A stretch of 59,059 nt of DNA from an uncultured Gallionellaceae bacterium (GCA_903876625.1 CAIRAO010000035.1:1-59059), one strand, 5' to 3'. Counted from the first letter of the stretch, positions 19,337 to 28,703 are shown. Numbers and translations: made by a program. The notes: generated by a model not told the origin, from the sequence alone.

Positions 19337-20743
19337 CTATATTACCTTGGAATAGCGAGCGTGTTCTTGTTTGGTGCGCAGATATTTGTCAAAGACCATG
19401 CAAATGTTGCGTATTAGCATGCGCCCTTTTGGAGTGACGCTGATCGACTGGGGCAAGATTTTTAGCAAACCCTCCCTTTCATATTCGGCAAGTTCTTTCA
19501 GTTCAACAGCAAAATACTGATCAAAGTCGATGAGATAAGCGATGTTAAAAGATTCTTTCGATAATTCGAAATGACACATCAAAGCTTGTATGATCGCACG
19601 TCGCACAAGATCGTCTGCATTCAATTCCATTCCACGCATGATAGGCAACGTGTTGCGATCCAGGGCATCGTAATAATCTTCCAACTCGCGGAAATTCTGA
19701 CTATACGTCGGGCCTATTTTTCCGATAGAGCTGAGACCGATCGCAACCAGATCACAATCCGAGTGTGTTGAATAACCCTGAAAGTTTCGATGCAAGCGCC
19801 CTTGTCTCTGCGCCACGGCAAGCTCATCATCCGGTTTCGCAAAGTGATCCATGCCAATATACACATAACCTGCATCGGTTAGAGTTTTAACGGCAAGACT
19901 TAGAATATCCAGTTTGAGTTGTGGTGCCGGTAAATCTTCTTCATGAATACGACGCTGCGGCTTGAACAATGCAGGCATATGCGCGTAGTTATAAATCGAC
20001 AAACGATCTGCACCCGCCGCGATCACTTTATCCAAAGTGGCTTTGAAACCTTGCAAATTTTGTTTGGGCAGGCCGTAGATCAGATCAATACTGACAGACT
20101 TGAATCCGTTTGCCCTGGACGCGCGAATGACTTGCAATGTTTCTTCTTCGCTTTGAATGCGATTGACCGCTTTTTGCACATCAGGGTCAAAATCCTGTAC
20201 ACCGATACTGATACGGTTAAAGCCCATTTCGCCCAGCAGCGCAACAGTTTCATCGCTGACTTTGCGTGGATCGATCTCGATAGAATATTCGCCATTGTCG
20301 ATTAATGTAAAATTTTTGCGTATCGCGCCCATTAGTTCGCGAATTTCATCGTTACTCAAAAATGTAGGCGTACCTCCGCCGAAATGCAATTGCTCGACAC
20401 GGCGGCCATCTCCCAGAAGCTTAGCTTGCATTTCCAATTCTTTAATGAGGTAACGGACATATTCACCCGCTTTGCTGAAATCCTTGGTGATGACCTTGTT
20501 ACAGGCACAATAAAAACACAGCGTATTGCAGAACGGGATATGGAAATATAACGACAAGGGTCGGCTGATGCCGCCAATGTCTCTCTTGCCCAACCATGTT
20601 GAATAGGTTTCTGCGTTAAAGGCTTCGACAAAGCGGTCTGCCGTCGGATAGGAGGTATAGCGGGGACCATTTTTGTCCAGGCGACGGATCAGTTCCAGAT
20701 CGACTTCCAAATGTCCTGCTGCATATTCAGTGTTTTGGTTCAT
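19337..20743 (-). CDS. hemN: Oxygen-independent coproporphyrinogen III oxidase
   Basis: GPRYTSYPTADRF; SLYFHIPFCNTLCFYCACNKVITKD radical SAM motif. Confidence 0.96.
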   Translation of the reverse strand: MNQNTEYAAGHLEVDLELIRRLDKNGPRYTSYPTADRFVEAFNAETYSTWLGKRDIGGISRPLSLYFHIPFCNTLCFYCACNKVITKDFSKAGEYVRYLIKELEMQAKLLGDGRRVEQLHFGGGTPTFLSNDEIRELMGAIRKNFTLIDNGEYSIEIDPRKVSDETVALLGEMGFNRISIGVQDFDPDVQKAVNRIQSEEETLQVIRASRANGFKSVSIDLIYGLPKQNLQGFKATLDKVIAAGADRLSIYNYAHMPALFKPQRRIHEEDLPAPQLKLDILSLAVKTLTDAGYVYIGMDHFAKPDDELAVAQRQGRLHRNFQGYSTHSDCDLVAIGLSSIGKIGPTYSQNFRELEDYYDALDRNTLPIMRGMELNADDLVRRAIIQALMCHFELSKESFNIAYLIDFDQYFAVELKELAEYEREGLLKILPQSISVTPKGRMLIRNICMVFDKYLRTKQEHARYSKVI

Positions 20744-20798
20744 GGTAGTTTTGTCAGTTTCAATGTCGACAGTATGCCAGAATGTGCTTAAATTGCGT

Positions 20799-20812
20799 TT
20801 GATATAGGTCAA
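20799..20812. promoter_or_regulatory. Putative FNR box in hemN-fnr intergenic region
   Basis: TTGATATAGGTCAA vs consensus TTGATNNNNATCAA (one mismatch). Confidence 0.6.
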
Positions 20813-20874
20813 ATTCCATGTCATATTCTAGCATTGACAAAACAAATAACCCCATTCAAATAGGTTGAGTTTAA

Positions 20875-21612
20875 GTGCAAAAAGCTTTTACCGTCGCACC
20901 CAAACAAATCGCCTGCTCCAACTGCAGCTTGCGCGAGTTCTGCTTATCCGCAGATTTCACCCAAGCGGAACTGCTTCAATTGGAAACCGTTACCAGTATC
21001 AAACGTGCCTACCGTCGCGGAGATTATCTTTACCACAGTGGTGCCAAGTTCACCTCACTGTATGCCATCCGTTCCGGTTTTTTTAAAACGCAAGTACTGC
21101 ACGAAAATGGGCGCGAGCAGGTCACAGGCTTTCAAATGGCAGGCGAGATCATCGGCCTCGATGCGATCAGCACCGACACCCATACTTGTGATGCCGTGGC
21201 ACTGGAAGACAGCGAGGTTTGCGAGCTGCCATTTGATCAACTGGAAGAACTCAGCCGCAAATTGCCCGCGTTGCAACGCCATCTGCACAAAATCATGAGT
21301 AGCGAAATTGTGCGCGATCAAGGCATCATGCTTTTGCTTGGGTCGATGCGCGCTGAAGAACGCCTTGCCGCTTTTCTGTTAAACCTTTCACAGCGTTTTG
21401 CAGCGCGCGGATATTCCGCTATTGCTTTCAAATTACGCATGACACGGCAAGAGATTGGCAGTTATTTGGGCTTAAAGCTGGAAACCGTGAGTCGTACCCT
21501 GTCGTATTTCCAAGAAAGCGATTTGGTTGAAGTACATGGAAAATCAATAGAGCTACTCGATATGTCGCGCTTGCTCGGGCTGGTGGGGCAACAACGCTCG
21601 ACACAATTTTGA
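20875..21612 (+). CDS. fnr: FNR-type Crp family transcriptional regulator
   Basis: N-terminal CSNCSLREFCLS cysteines; HTH TRQEIGSYLGLKLETVSRTLSYFQ; GTG start. Confidence 0.93.
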   Translation: MQKAFTVAPKQIACSNCSLREFCLSADFTQAELLQLETVTSIKRAYRRGDYLYHSGAKFTSLYAIRSGFFKTQVLHENGREQVTGFQMAGEIIGLDAISTDTHTCDAVALEDSEVCELPFDQLEELSRKLPALQRHLHKIMSSEIVRDQGIMLLLGSMRAEERLAAFLLNLSQRFAARGYSAIAFKLRMTRQEIGSYLGLKLETVSRTLSYFQESDLVEVHGKSIELLDMSRLLGLVGQQRSTQF

Positions 21613-21613
21613 C

Positions 21614-21687
21614 TGGAGCGGGTGAACGGGATCGAACCGTCGTATGCAGCTTGGGAAGCTGCCGTTCTACCATTGAACTACACCCGC
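21614..21687 (-). tRNA. tRNA-Gly(CCC) with encoded CCA
   Basis: Reverse strand GCGGGTGTAGTTCAATGGTAGAACGGCAGCTTCCCAAGCTGCATACGACGGTTCGATCCCGTTCACCCGCTCCA; anticodon loop TTCCCAA. Confidence 0.96.
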
Positions 21688-21763
21688 GAAGACTTAGATT
21701 TTACGCAGGTTACAGCGAATATTCAAATCACAGCATCCTTACAGTGACGAACATTACGGATTC

Positions 21764-21801
21764 CACCATGGTGAATGCTGTTTGAATTGTTGATTGTGTT
21801 T
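21764..21801 (+). repeat. Left arm of 38-bp inverted repeat flanking methyltransferase gene
   Basis: caccatggtgaatgctgtttgaattgttgattgtgttt; 35/38 match to reverse complement of 22772-22809. Confidence 0.93.
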
Positions 21802-21927
21802 CACCGCTATTACGAGTTTCGGGGTGACTGTGGAGACAATGATTGATAGTAGACGATACAATCAGACAAATATCGGATAAGAAGACGGTTGCTTAAAAGC
21901 TTAACGAAAAAGTTTCGTATTCAAAAA

Positions 21928-22752
21928 ATGAATACGCATGAATCCATAGAGTACAAAAAATCTGTTGCCGAACTCTATTCAAGACGAAGCCGTAGTTATG
22001 ATAGAAGTGAATGGCATGATCGAATGGCTCGAAATATCGTCGACTATGCTGAGATAAAGTCTGGTTCTAAAGTTTTGGATATTGCCACAGGAACAGGCAT
22101 GGTGGCATTTTATGCAGCTTCCAAAACAGGATCGGATGGCGCTGTTATTGGAATTGATATATCTGAAGGAATGATTCAAATATCTAATACAAAATTGAAA
22201 TCATCTGAATTTTCGAATATCAAATTTGAAATCGGTGATGGAGAAACTCTTGCCTATGAGGACAAAAGTTTTGATTACATTTTTTGTGGCTCTGTGTTGA
22301 TATGGATGACAGACCTTCAATCAGCTTTGGTTCATTGGCGTTCAAAGCTAAAAGATACAGGAAAAGTTGGATTTCATGCGTTCTCTGAAAATGCATTTGT
22401 GTCTGGCGTAGTAGCCCAATCTGTTCTCGAAAAGTTTGGCGTTTCATATTTGATGAACAAACCAACAGGGTCAGTGGAAAAATGCGAGAAACTATTAACG
22501 CAAGCAGGTTACAGAAATATCGATATAAAAATTGATGCCGATGGCAATTATATTAGCAAAGAAGATGCGCTGAATTCATGGGTTACTGCTACGCACCCAG
22601 CACCGGGACAATTTCCGCACCCAATGTCAACAATGACTGAAAAACAAATATCCGAGGCGCAGTCTGATTTTGAGCGTGAGATTGAAATGTTAAATACCAA
22701 CAGAGGCATTTGGAATGATATGACTACCTATTACGTATTTGGAAAAAAATAG
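21928..22752 (+). CDS. Class I SAM-dependent methyltransferase (UbiE/COQ5-like)
   Basis: VLDIATGTGMVAFYAASKTGSDGAVIGIDISEGMIQ motif I; AT-rich compared with neighbours. Confidence 0.85.
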   Translation: MNTHESIEYKKSVAELYSRRSRSYDRSEWHDRMARNIVDYAEIKSGSKVLDIATGTGMVAFYAASKTGSDGAVIGIDISEGMIQISNTKLKSSEFSNIKFEIGDGETLAYEDKSFDYIFCGSVLIWMTDLQSALVHWRSKLKDTGKVGFHAFSENAFVSGVVAQSVLEKFGVSYLMNKPTGSVEKCEKLLTQAGYRNIDIKIDADGNYISKEDALNSWVTATHPAPGQFPHPMSTMTEKQISEAQSDFEREIEMLNTNRGIWNDMTTYYVFGKK

Positions 22753-22771
22753 GGATTCGTTTGTTGCTCAA

Positions 22772-22809
22772 AAACACAATCAACAATTCAAACAGAATTC
22801 ACCGCGGTG
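22772..22809 (-). repeat. Right arm of 38-bp inverted repeat flanking methyltransferase gene
   Basis: aaacacaatcaacaattcaaacagaattcaccgcggtg. Confidence 0.93.
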
Positions 22810-22947
22810 AAATTCGCTATATCACTGATTCTGTTCCTAGCCCACATCGATATATGAAATATAGATAAGCAATCGAAAAATAATTGGTTCACGCGCACAA
22901 AGCAAATTCCTAAGATGCATCCAGTCGTGATGTTCAAAGGAATACAT

Positions 22948-23337
22948 ATGCAACTTGATTCAGGTCATAACAAGATCTCAAACCTAAGTTATTGGGGTAA
23001 ACCTCGCGTTAACCAACCAATCACACTAGACAGGTTGCAGATTTTGCCAAATTCAAATCACGTTCTTGTTGACGGATTCAATATTTTTTTGAGGCCTGTG
23101 GAGTTTCGTCTATTGCATTTCTTTATGACGCATCCCGACGAAGTTCACACTCGCGAACAATTACTCGAAGATGTTTGGGGCGACTGGTCCGTCGTTGGTT
23201 CGCGCACCATTGATGTTCACATCCGTCGGCTAAGAGTCCTGCTGCAGCCGTTCAGTCTCGACAGATGGATACAGACAGTGCATTGCAGAGGCTATTTATT
23301 TTCACCCGATTTAACTAAAGATTCATCTATTAACTAA
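22948..23337 (+). CDS. Stand-alone OmpR/PhoB-type winged-helix DNA-binding protein (no receiver domain)
   Basis: RPVEFRLLHFFMTHPDEVHTREQLLEDVWGDWSVVGSRTIDVHIRRLRVLL...VHCRGYLF; too short to hold a receiver domain. Confidence 0.8.
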   Translation: MQLDSGHNKISNLSYWGKPRVNQPITLDRLQILPNSNHVLVDGFNIFLRPVEFRLLHFFMTHPDEVHTREQLLEDVWGDWSVVGSRTIDVHIRRLRVLLQPFSLDRWIQTVHCRGYLFSPDLTKDSSIN

Positions 23338-23349
23338 AGGAGCAATAAC

Positions 23350-24363
23350 ATGAAGCTTTCCCCATTCACTGCAACATTGATTTCCGGTGCGCTGGCATTG
23401 GCTTTGGCAGGAACCAGCTACGCAGCTGAGATCAGTCTGCTGAATGTTTCCTACGATCCGACCCGCGAACTTTATCAAGAATATAACGTGGCTTTTGCCA
23501 AATATTGGAAAGCCAAAACGGGTGACGATGTCACAATCAAAGCATCGCATGGGGGATCAGGCAAGCAAGCTCGTTCCATCATCGATGGATTGGAAGCAGA
23601 TGTAGCGACATTGGCGCTTGCAGCCGATATTGACGCTTTGAATAAGAATGGCGAACTGGTTCCTGCAAACTGGCAGACACGTTTTAAAAATAACAGCACT
23701 CCCTACACTTCCACTATCGTTTTGATCGTGCGCAAAGGCAATCCTAAAAATATTAAAGAATGGAGCGATTTGATCAAGCCGGGTGTTGCCGTGATTGTTG
23801 CCAATCCAAAAACTTCAGGCGGCGCACGTTGGGCTTATTTGGCAGCGTATGGTGATGCATTGAAGCGAAACAACAATGACCAAGCTGCCGCCAAGGACTA
23901 CATTACCAAGCTTTATGCAAACGTACCTGTATTGGATTCGGGCGCACGCGGAGCAACTGTTTCATTTGCCGAGCGCGGCTTGGGCGATGTGTTGCTCTCC
24001 TGGGAAAACGAAGCAGGTCTGGTTGCCAAAGAATTTGGCGTAGACAAATTTGAAGTTGTTATCCCTAAACAAAGCATTTTGGCTGAGCCTCCTGTAAGCG
24101 TTGTCGACAAGTTTGTTGATAAGCATGGCACTCGAAAAGTGGCAGAAGCTTATCTCGACTATCTCTATTCAGCAGAAGGCCAGGAGATCGCGGCGAAGAA
24201 TTTCTATCGCCCGAGCGATGCCAAGGTGGCTGCCAAATATGCCAAACAGTTCCCGAAAATAAAACTGTTTACCATTGATGAAGTTTTCGGTGGTTGGACC
24301 AAAGCACAGAAAGAACATTTTGCAGATGGCGGTATATTCGATCAAATTTACACCAAGAAATAA
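23350..24363 (+). CDS. sbp: Sulfate ABC transporter substrate-binding protein (copy 1)
   Basis: Signal peptide; [43 protein letters not shown]. Confidence 0.9.
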   Translation: MKLSPFTATLISGALALALAGTSYAAEISLLNVSYDPTRELYQEYNVAFAKYWKAKTGDDVTIKASHGGSGKQARSIIDGLEADVATLALAADIDALNKNGELVPANWQTRFKNNSTPYTSTIVLIVRKGNPKNIKEWSDLIKPGVAVIVANPKTSGGARWAYLAAYGDALKRNNNDQAAAKDYITKLYANVPVLDSGARGATVSFAERGLGDVLLSWENEAGLVAKEFGVDKFEVVIPKQSILAEPPVSVVDKFVDKHGTRKVAEAYLDYLYSAEGQEIAAKNFYRPSDAKVAAKYAKQFPKIKLFTIDEVFGGWTKAQKEHFADGGIFDQIYTKK

Positions 24364-24378
24364 TCAATCAGTTTGACT

Positions 24379-24416
24379 GATATAAAATGGGGCAGGCAAC
24401 TGCCCCATTTTATATC
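24379..24416. terminator. Perfect 17-bp stem bidirectional terminator between the two sbp genes
   Basis: gatataaaatggggcag gcaa ctgccccattttatatc. Confidence 0.85.
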
Positions 24417-24449
24417 TGAATATGCCCGCACATACGTTAAGGAGCTACG

Positions 24450-25451
24450 ATGAAAAAGAAATATATCCAAATAGTCATTTTGGCATTGCTACTCACCGCG
24501 ACACAATCAGTCATCGCGGCAGAAGTTAAGTTGCTCAATGCTTCTTACGATGTGTCGCGAGAGTTCTACAAAAACTACAATTCTCTTTTTATTAAATATT
24601 GGAAACAGAAGACCGGTGATGATGTGACCGTCAATCAATCCCACGGAGGATCAAGCAAACAGGCTCGCGCGATTGTGGATGGACTCGAAGCTGATGTGGT
24701 CACCATGAACCAATCTACCGATGTGGATATTCTTGCAGAAAACCAGCTGATCGCGGCCGATTGGGCTAAGCGCTTACCCAATAATAGTGCGCCGTTTACT
24801 TCAACGACGGTGTTGCTAGTGCGCAAGGGCAATCCAAAAAACATCAAGGACTGGAATGATCTTGCGAAAACAGGTGTGTCGGTCATTATTGCCAACCCCA
24901 AGACATCGGGGAACGGGCGTTACGCTTATCTCGCTGCATGGGGTTCTGTAATCAAGCAGGGTGGCAAACCTGCTCAAGCTAAAGAATTGCTAGCCAAGAT
25001 ATTCGCGAATGTACCGTTACTGGAGACAGGCGGACGAGGGGCAACTACCACTTTTGTTCAGCGCGACATTGGCGATGTGCTGGTTACATTTGAAAATGAA
25101 GTGGAGTTGATAAAACAGGAATATGGAGCAGATAAATTTGATCTGGTATACCCTCCTATCAGCATCGTGGCCGATTTGCCTGTAAGTGTCGTCGATAAAA
25201 TAGCGGATAAACACGGAACACGCAAAGTGGCTGAAGCCTACCTGAATTATCTTTATTCCCCAGAAGCGCAGGAACTTGCCGCAAAATTCGAGTTGCGCCC
25301 CCGAGATGTCAAGATCGCCAAGAAATACTCCTCTTCCCTGCCCTCTCTTAATTTGTTCACTGTAGAAGAAATATTTGGCAGTCTCAAACTTGCCCAAGCG
25401 GAACATTTCAAAGATGGTGGATTTTTCGATCAGATCTATACCAAAAAGTAA
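24450..25451 (+). CDS. Sulfate ABC transporter substrate-binding protein (diverged copy 2)
   Basis: LLNASYDVSREFYKNYN; QSHGGSSKQARAIVDGLEADVVTMNQSTDVDIL. Confidence 0.9.
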   Translation: MKKKYIQIVILALLLTATQSVIAAEVKLLNASYDVSREFYKNYNSLFIKYWKQKTGDDVTVNQSHGGSSKQARAIVDGLEADVVTMNQSTDVDILAENQLIAADWAKRLPNNSAPFTSTTVLLVRKGNPKNIKDWNDLAKTGVSVIIANPKTSGNGRYAYLAAWGSVIKQGGKPAQAKELLAKIFANVPLLETGGRGATTTFVQRDIGDVLVTFENEVELIKQEYGADKFDLVYPPISIVADLPVSVVDKIADKHGTRKVAEAYLNYLYSPEAQELAAKFELRPRDVKIAKKYSSSLPSLNLFTVEEIFGSLKLAQAEHFKDGGFFDQIYTKK

Positions 25452-25458
25452 TTTCTGC

Positions 25459-26298
25459 ATGTCTACTCTTCATCGATTAAACGCGTTGCAGAATGAGTTG
25501 CGCGACACACTGAGTCTAAACGAAGACTATAAACTCGATGTGCGTAGCGGTGACGTACAGGCTAGATTTATTCGCCTGCAGTTAAGCAGCGTATTTCAAC
25601 CTATCGTTGACCTTAACCAAAATGCTCCACTCGGGTATGAAGCATTGCTGCGTGCGTTTGATCAGAAAGGCAATTCAATCTCTCCGTCTGCGGCATTTCG
25701 GCAGGCAGAGGTTGCCGAACGTCTGGTCAAATTCGACCGACTATGCCGTACCTTGCATACGCTCAATTTTTTGAACATGGGCAAGGGTAATGGATTGCTT
25801 TTTCTCGATGTTCATCCCGATCTATTGGTGGCAGTGAACTCTCACGGCAAAGTATTCGAGCAAGTCTTGCATCAACATGATGTCAATACCGATGAAGTGG
25901 TGATCGAGATCGAAGAAAGTGCAGTGGGTGATGAAAAATTGCTCGCCGCTGCCATCGCCAACTACCGTGAGCGTGGTTACAAGATTGCAATCGATGATTT
26001 CGGCAAAGCCCATTCCAATCTGGAGAGACTGTGGACTCTTGCGCCGGAATACGTAAAGCTGGATGGCAGCTTTATTCGACAAGCAACATTCAATCCGAAA
26101 CTGCAACGCATACTGCCCAAGTTGGTGGAAATTATTCGCGAACTAGACGCCGAAGTCATCATTGTAGGTGTCGAAAGCAGAGCAGAGCTAAGCATCGCAC
26201 AGGAAGCCGGAGTTCATCTGGTGCAAGGCTATTTACTTGGCTTGCCCACGAGCGCGATGACCTGGAATGAACAATTGAAAACTGGCAGCACTTCTTAA
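25459..26298 (+). CDS. EAL domain protein (c-di-GMP phosphodiesterase-like), no GGDEF
   Basis: FQPIVDLNQNAPLGYEALLRAF; KIAIDDFGKAHSNLERLWTLAPEYVKLDGSFIRQ. Confidence 0.82.
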   Translation: MSTLHRLNALQNELRDTLSLNEDYKLDVRSGDVQARFIRLQLSSVFQPIVDLNQNAPLGYEALLRAFDQKGNSISPSAAFRQAEVAERLVKFDRLCRTLHTLNFLNMGKGNGLLFLDVHPDLLVAVNSHGKVFEQVLHQHDVNTDEVVIEIEESAVGDEKLLAAAIANYRERGYKIAIDDFGKAHSNLERLWTLAPEYVKLDGSFIRQATFNPKLQRILPKLVEIIRELDAEVIIVGVESRAELSIAQEAGVHLVQGYLLGLPTSAMTWNEQLKTGSTS

Positions 26299-26481
26299 TT
26301 ACTTATCTGAAATTCTCCTGACTAATCTTTTTTTCTGCTAAGAAAAGAAAAAATTATTGGTTTGTTTTCACTTACCCTCATAGCATGATTATCTATCAAT
26401 TTTTGAGCAACCTTGAAATTGTCTTTTGTTTTGCCGTTGCAATTGATTCACTATCTAAAATTAAATTTAAGGGAAAGATTT

Positions 26482-27723
26482 ATGAGCAGGAATAAAATAC
26501 TGGTATCGATTCTTCTTGTAGGCGGGCTTGTCTCGCCGATGGCGCATGCCACCAACGGAGATGAAATGTTGGCTGTTGGTGCCCAAAACACTGCATTAGG
26601 CGGAACGGGTGTAGCCAACTTTGTGGGGGCTGATAGCGCATGGTCAAACCCGGCGATTCTGGGCAAGGCAAAAGGCTCGGAAGTGACCGGTGGCGTTAAT
26701 CTGTTCAAACCTAAAGTGACCAATACTGGTGTGGCTGGTGGTGCGGCTGGAAGCAGTTCCGCGGACACCAGCTACATTCCCGATGTATCTTACTCCAGCA
26801 GAATCAATGACAGCTTGACCTACGGCGTTGCGGTGGCCGGTGTCGCCGGTATGGGCGTTGATTACACAGGTGCCAGCCCAACACTAGGCTTGATCAAAGC
26901 AAAATCGACTCTCAACATTCTGAGAGTGGTGGCCGATGTCGCTTATAACGGGGACAATTACGGCGTGGGATTCTCTCCCATTTTTCAGTCCGGCTCACTA
27001 TCGCTTAGTTATAACAATTTCGACGGCACCAATGGCGGACCATACAATGCAGGACAAAGCAGTGATTCCAGTACAGGTTTAGGCTATGCTCTCGGTGGAT
27101 ATTACAACGCTACAACTGCTGTAATCATTGCAGCAGCATATCAATCTCAAATTGCGGCGAAGTATGGTAAGCAAATATCTGGTGCAGGCGTTGGTTTCGG
27201 TTTGGCCACTGGCAGTCCTTACGGCGCTGCTTTTGGCGACAATCTTGATCAACCCGCTCAAATCAAATTAGGTTTAGCCTATTCAGCGTCACAGAGCGTG
27301 ACCCTGACAGCAGATTACAAGCAGATTCAATGGGGAAGTGCTGCGGGTTACAAGGATTTCGGTTGGCAAGACCAGAACATCATAGCGCTCGGTGCAAAAT
27401 ATGCGCCCAGCGGATATTGGCTCGGCTTGGGCTACAACCATGCTAACGATCCCATTGGCGTGTTATCAGACACCACTTATCGCAATGCTGCCATTAATAT
27501 ATTTAACAACCTGCTCTTCCCTGCCATCGTGACCAATTCTTATACCTTTGGTGGCGGCTATGACCTTTCCACGTCATTTGCCATCGAAGGTGCGGCTGTG
27601 ATCACGCCTGAGGTTACGAAATCCGTTCCAATTTCTTCCTTGAGTGGTGGTCTTGGTGCTTCACAAAATACCACGACGCACTCTCAGCAGGCCTTCGAAA
27701 TTTCTTTGCGTTACAAGTTATAA
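26482..27723 (+). CDS. OmpP1/FadL family outer membrane transporter
   Basis: Signal peptide; NGDEMLAVGAQNTALGGTGVANFVGADSAWSNPA; beta-rich; C-terminal Phe/aromatic-type strand. Confidence 0.8.
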   Translation: MSRNKILVSILLVGGLVSPMAHATNGDEMLAVGAQNTALGGTGVANFVGADSAWSNPAILGKAKGSEVTGGVNLFKPKVTNTGVAGGAAGSSSADTSYIPDVSYSSRINDSLTYGVAVAGVAGMGVDYTGASPTLGLIKAKSTLNILRVVADVAYNGDNYGVGFSPIFQSGSLSLSYNNFDGTNGGPYNAGQSSDSSTGLGYALGGYYNATTAVIIAAAYQSQIAAKYGKQISGAGVGFGLATGSPYGAAFGDNLDQPAQIKLGLAYSASQSVTLTADYKQIQWGSAAGYKDFGWQDQNIIALGAKYAPSGYWLGLGYNHANDPIGVLSDTTYRNAAINIFNNLLFPAIVTNSYTFGGGYDLSTSFAIEGAAVITPEVTKSVPISSLSGGLGASQNTTTHSQQAFEISLRYKL

Positions 27724-27757
27724 TTCCGCCAGCTCACTGATAAAAGGCAGTAATAAA

Positions 27758-28165
27758 ATGGTAAATGCATTGTTTGGCGGATTGCTCATAGGCAGCGCAG
27801 CAACATTGTTGCTGTGGCTGAATGGGCGCGTCGCCGGCGTGAGCAGTGTGATCATCAATGTCATCTTTTCCAAAGAGCGTTTGTGGCCAGCACTTTTCGT
27901 GGCTGGAATAGTTGGCGGAGCATTGCTTGTCTATGCCTTGGGTGGATCCGCACCGGTTCCGCGCAGCACTTTTCCTGCATGGCTGCTCGTTGTTGCCGGA
28001 ATCATCGTCGGGTTTGGTACAGCTCTGGCGAAGGGCTGTACGAGCGGGCATGGTGTGTGCGGCCTTGGAAGATTGTCTTTGCGTTCACTGGTTGCGACGC
28101 TTACATTTTTGATCGTGGCCATTGTGACAACGTTTATCGTGCGCCACATTTTCGGAGTGAGCTGA
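27758..28165 (+). CDS. YeeE/YedE family membrane protein (half 1)
   Basis: GFGTALAKGCTSGHGVCGLGRLSLRSLVATLTFL. Confidence 0.87.
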   Translation: MVNALFGGLLIGSAATLLLWLNGRVAGVSSVIINVIFSKERLWPALFVAGIVGGALLVYALGGSAPVPRSTFPAWLLVVAGIIVGFGTALAKGCTSGHGVCGLGRLSLRSLVATLTFLIVAIVTTFIVRHIFGVS

Positions 28166-28653
28166 TGTCAAATTTTATTTCTCTCATCAGTGGACTTGTT
28201 TTTGGAATTGGGCTCGCGCTTTCAGGTATGACCGATCCTAAAATCGTACTGAATTTTCTCGATGTCACCGGATCATGGAACCACAGCTTGCTGTTCGTGC
28301 TGGGTGGCGCCGTCACCGTGTCAGCGGCAAGCTATTACTATATTCGCAAACTATCCAAGCCGGTTTTTGCGGAGAAATTTTTCTTGACCGAGGCAAAAAG
28401 TATTGATCGTCCATTGGTGATAGGCTCCGCTCTCTTCGGCATTGGATGGGGTATCAGCGGCTATTGCCCGGGGCCCGCCATTGCATTGCTGGCATCACCG
28501 AATTGGGAGTTGCTTGCATTCCTTCCAGCCTTGTTTGCAGGCTATGCTTTGCATCACTTTGTGTTTAGCAAACCCGCTCCGGCAATCGGAACTGTAACTG
28601 TCGAAAACAAAGTGGCTGACCAACAAGTATCTGATCAAGCGATCTGCGGCTGA
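28165..28653 (+). CDS. YeeE/YedE-related (DUF6691-like) membrane protein (half 2)
   Basis: FGIGLALSGMTDPKIVLNFLDVTGSWN; GIGWGISGYCPGPAIALL. Confidence 0.87.
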   Translation: MSNFISLISGLVFGIGLALSGMTDPKIVLNFLDVTGSWNHSLLFVLGGAVTVSAASYYYIRKLSKPVFAEKFFLTEAKSIDRPLVIGSALFGIGWGISGYCPGPAIALLASPNWELLAFLPALFAGYALHHFVFSKPAPAIGTVTVENKVADQQVSDQAICG

Positions 28654-28703
28654 AATCCGTAAATAAAGTTGGTCAATTAGTTTTCAAGAAAATTTGGGGG
28701 TCA

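Noticed and set aside
27814-28653. Long 279-aa ORF overlapping the first YeeE/YedE gene
   Set aside because: Its first ~117 codons are an out-of-frame shadow of the YedE half-1 coding sequence; the family-like protein begins at 28165 (MSNFISLISGL).
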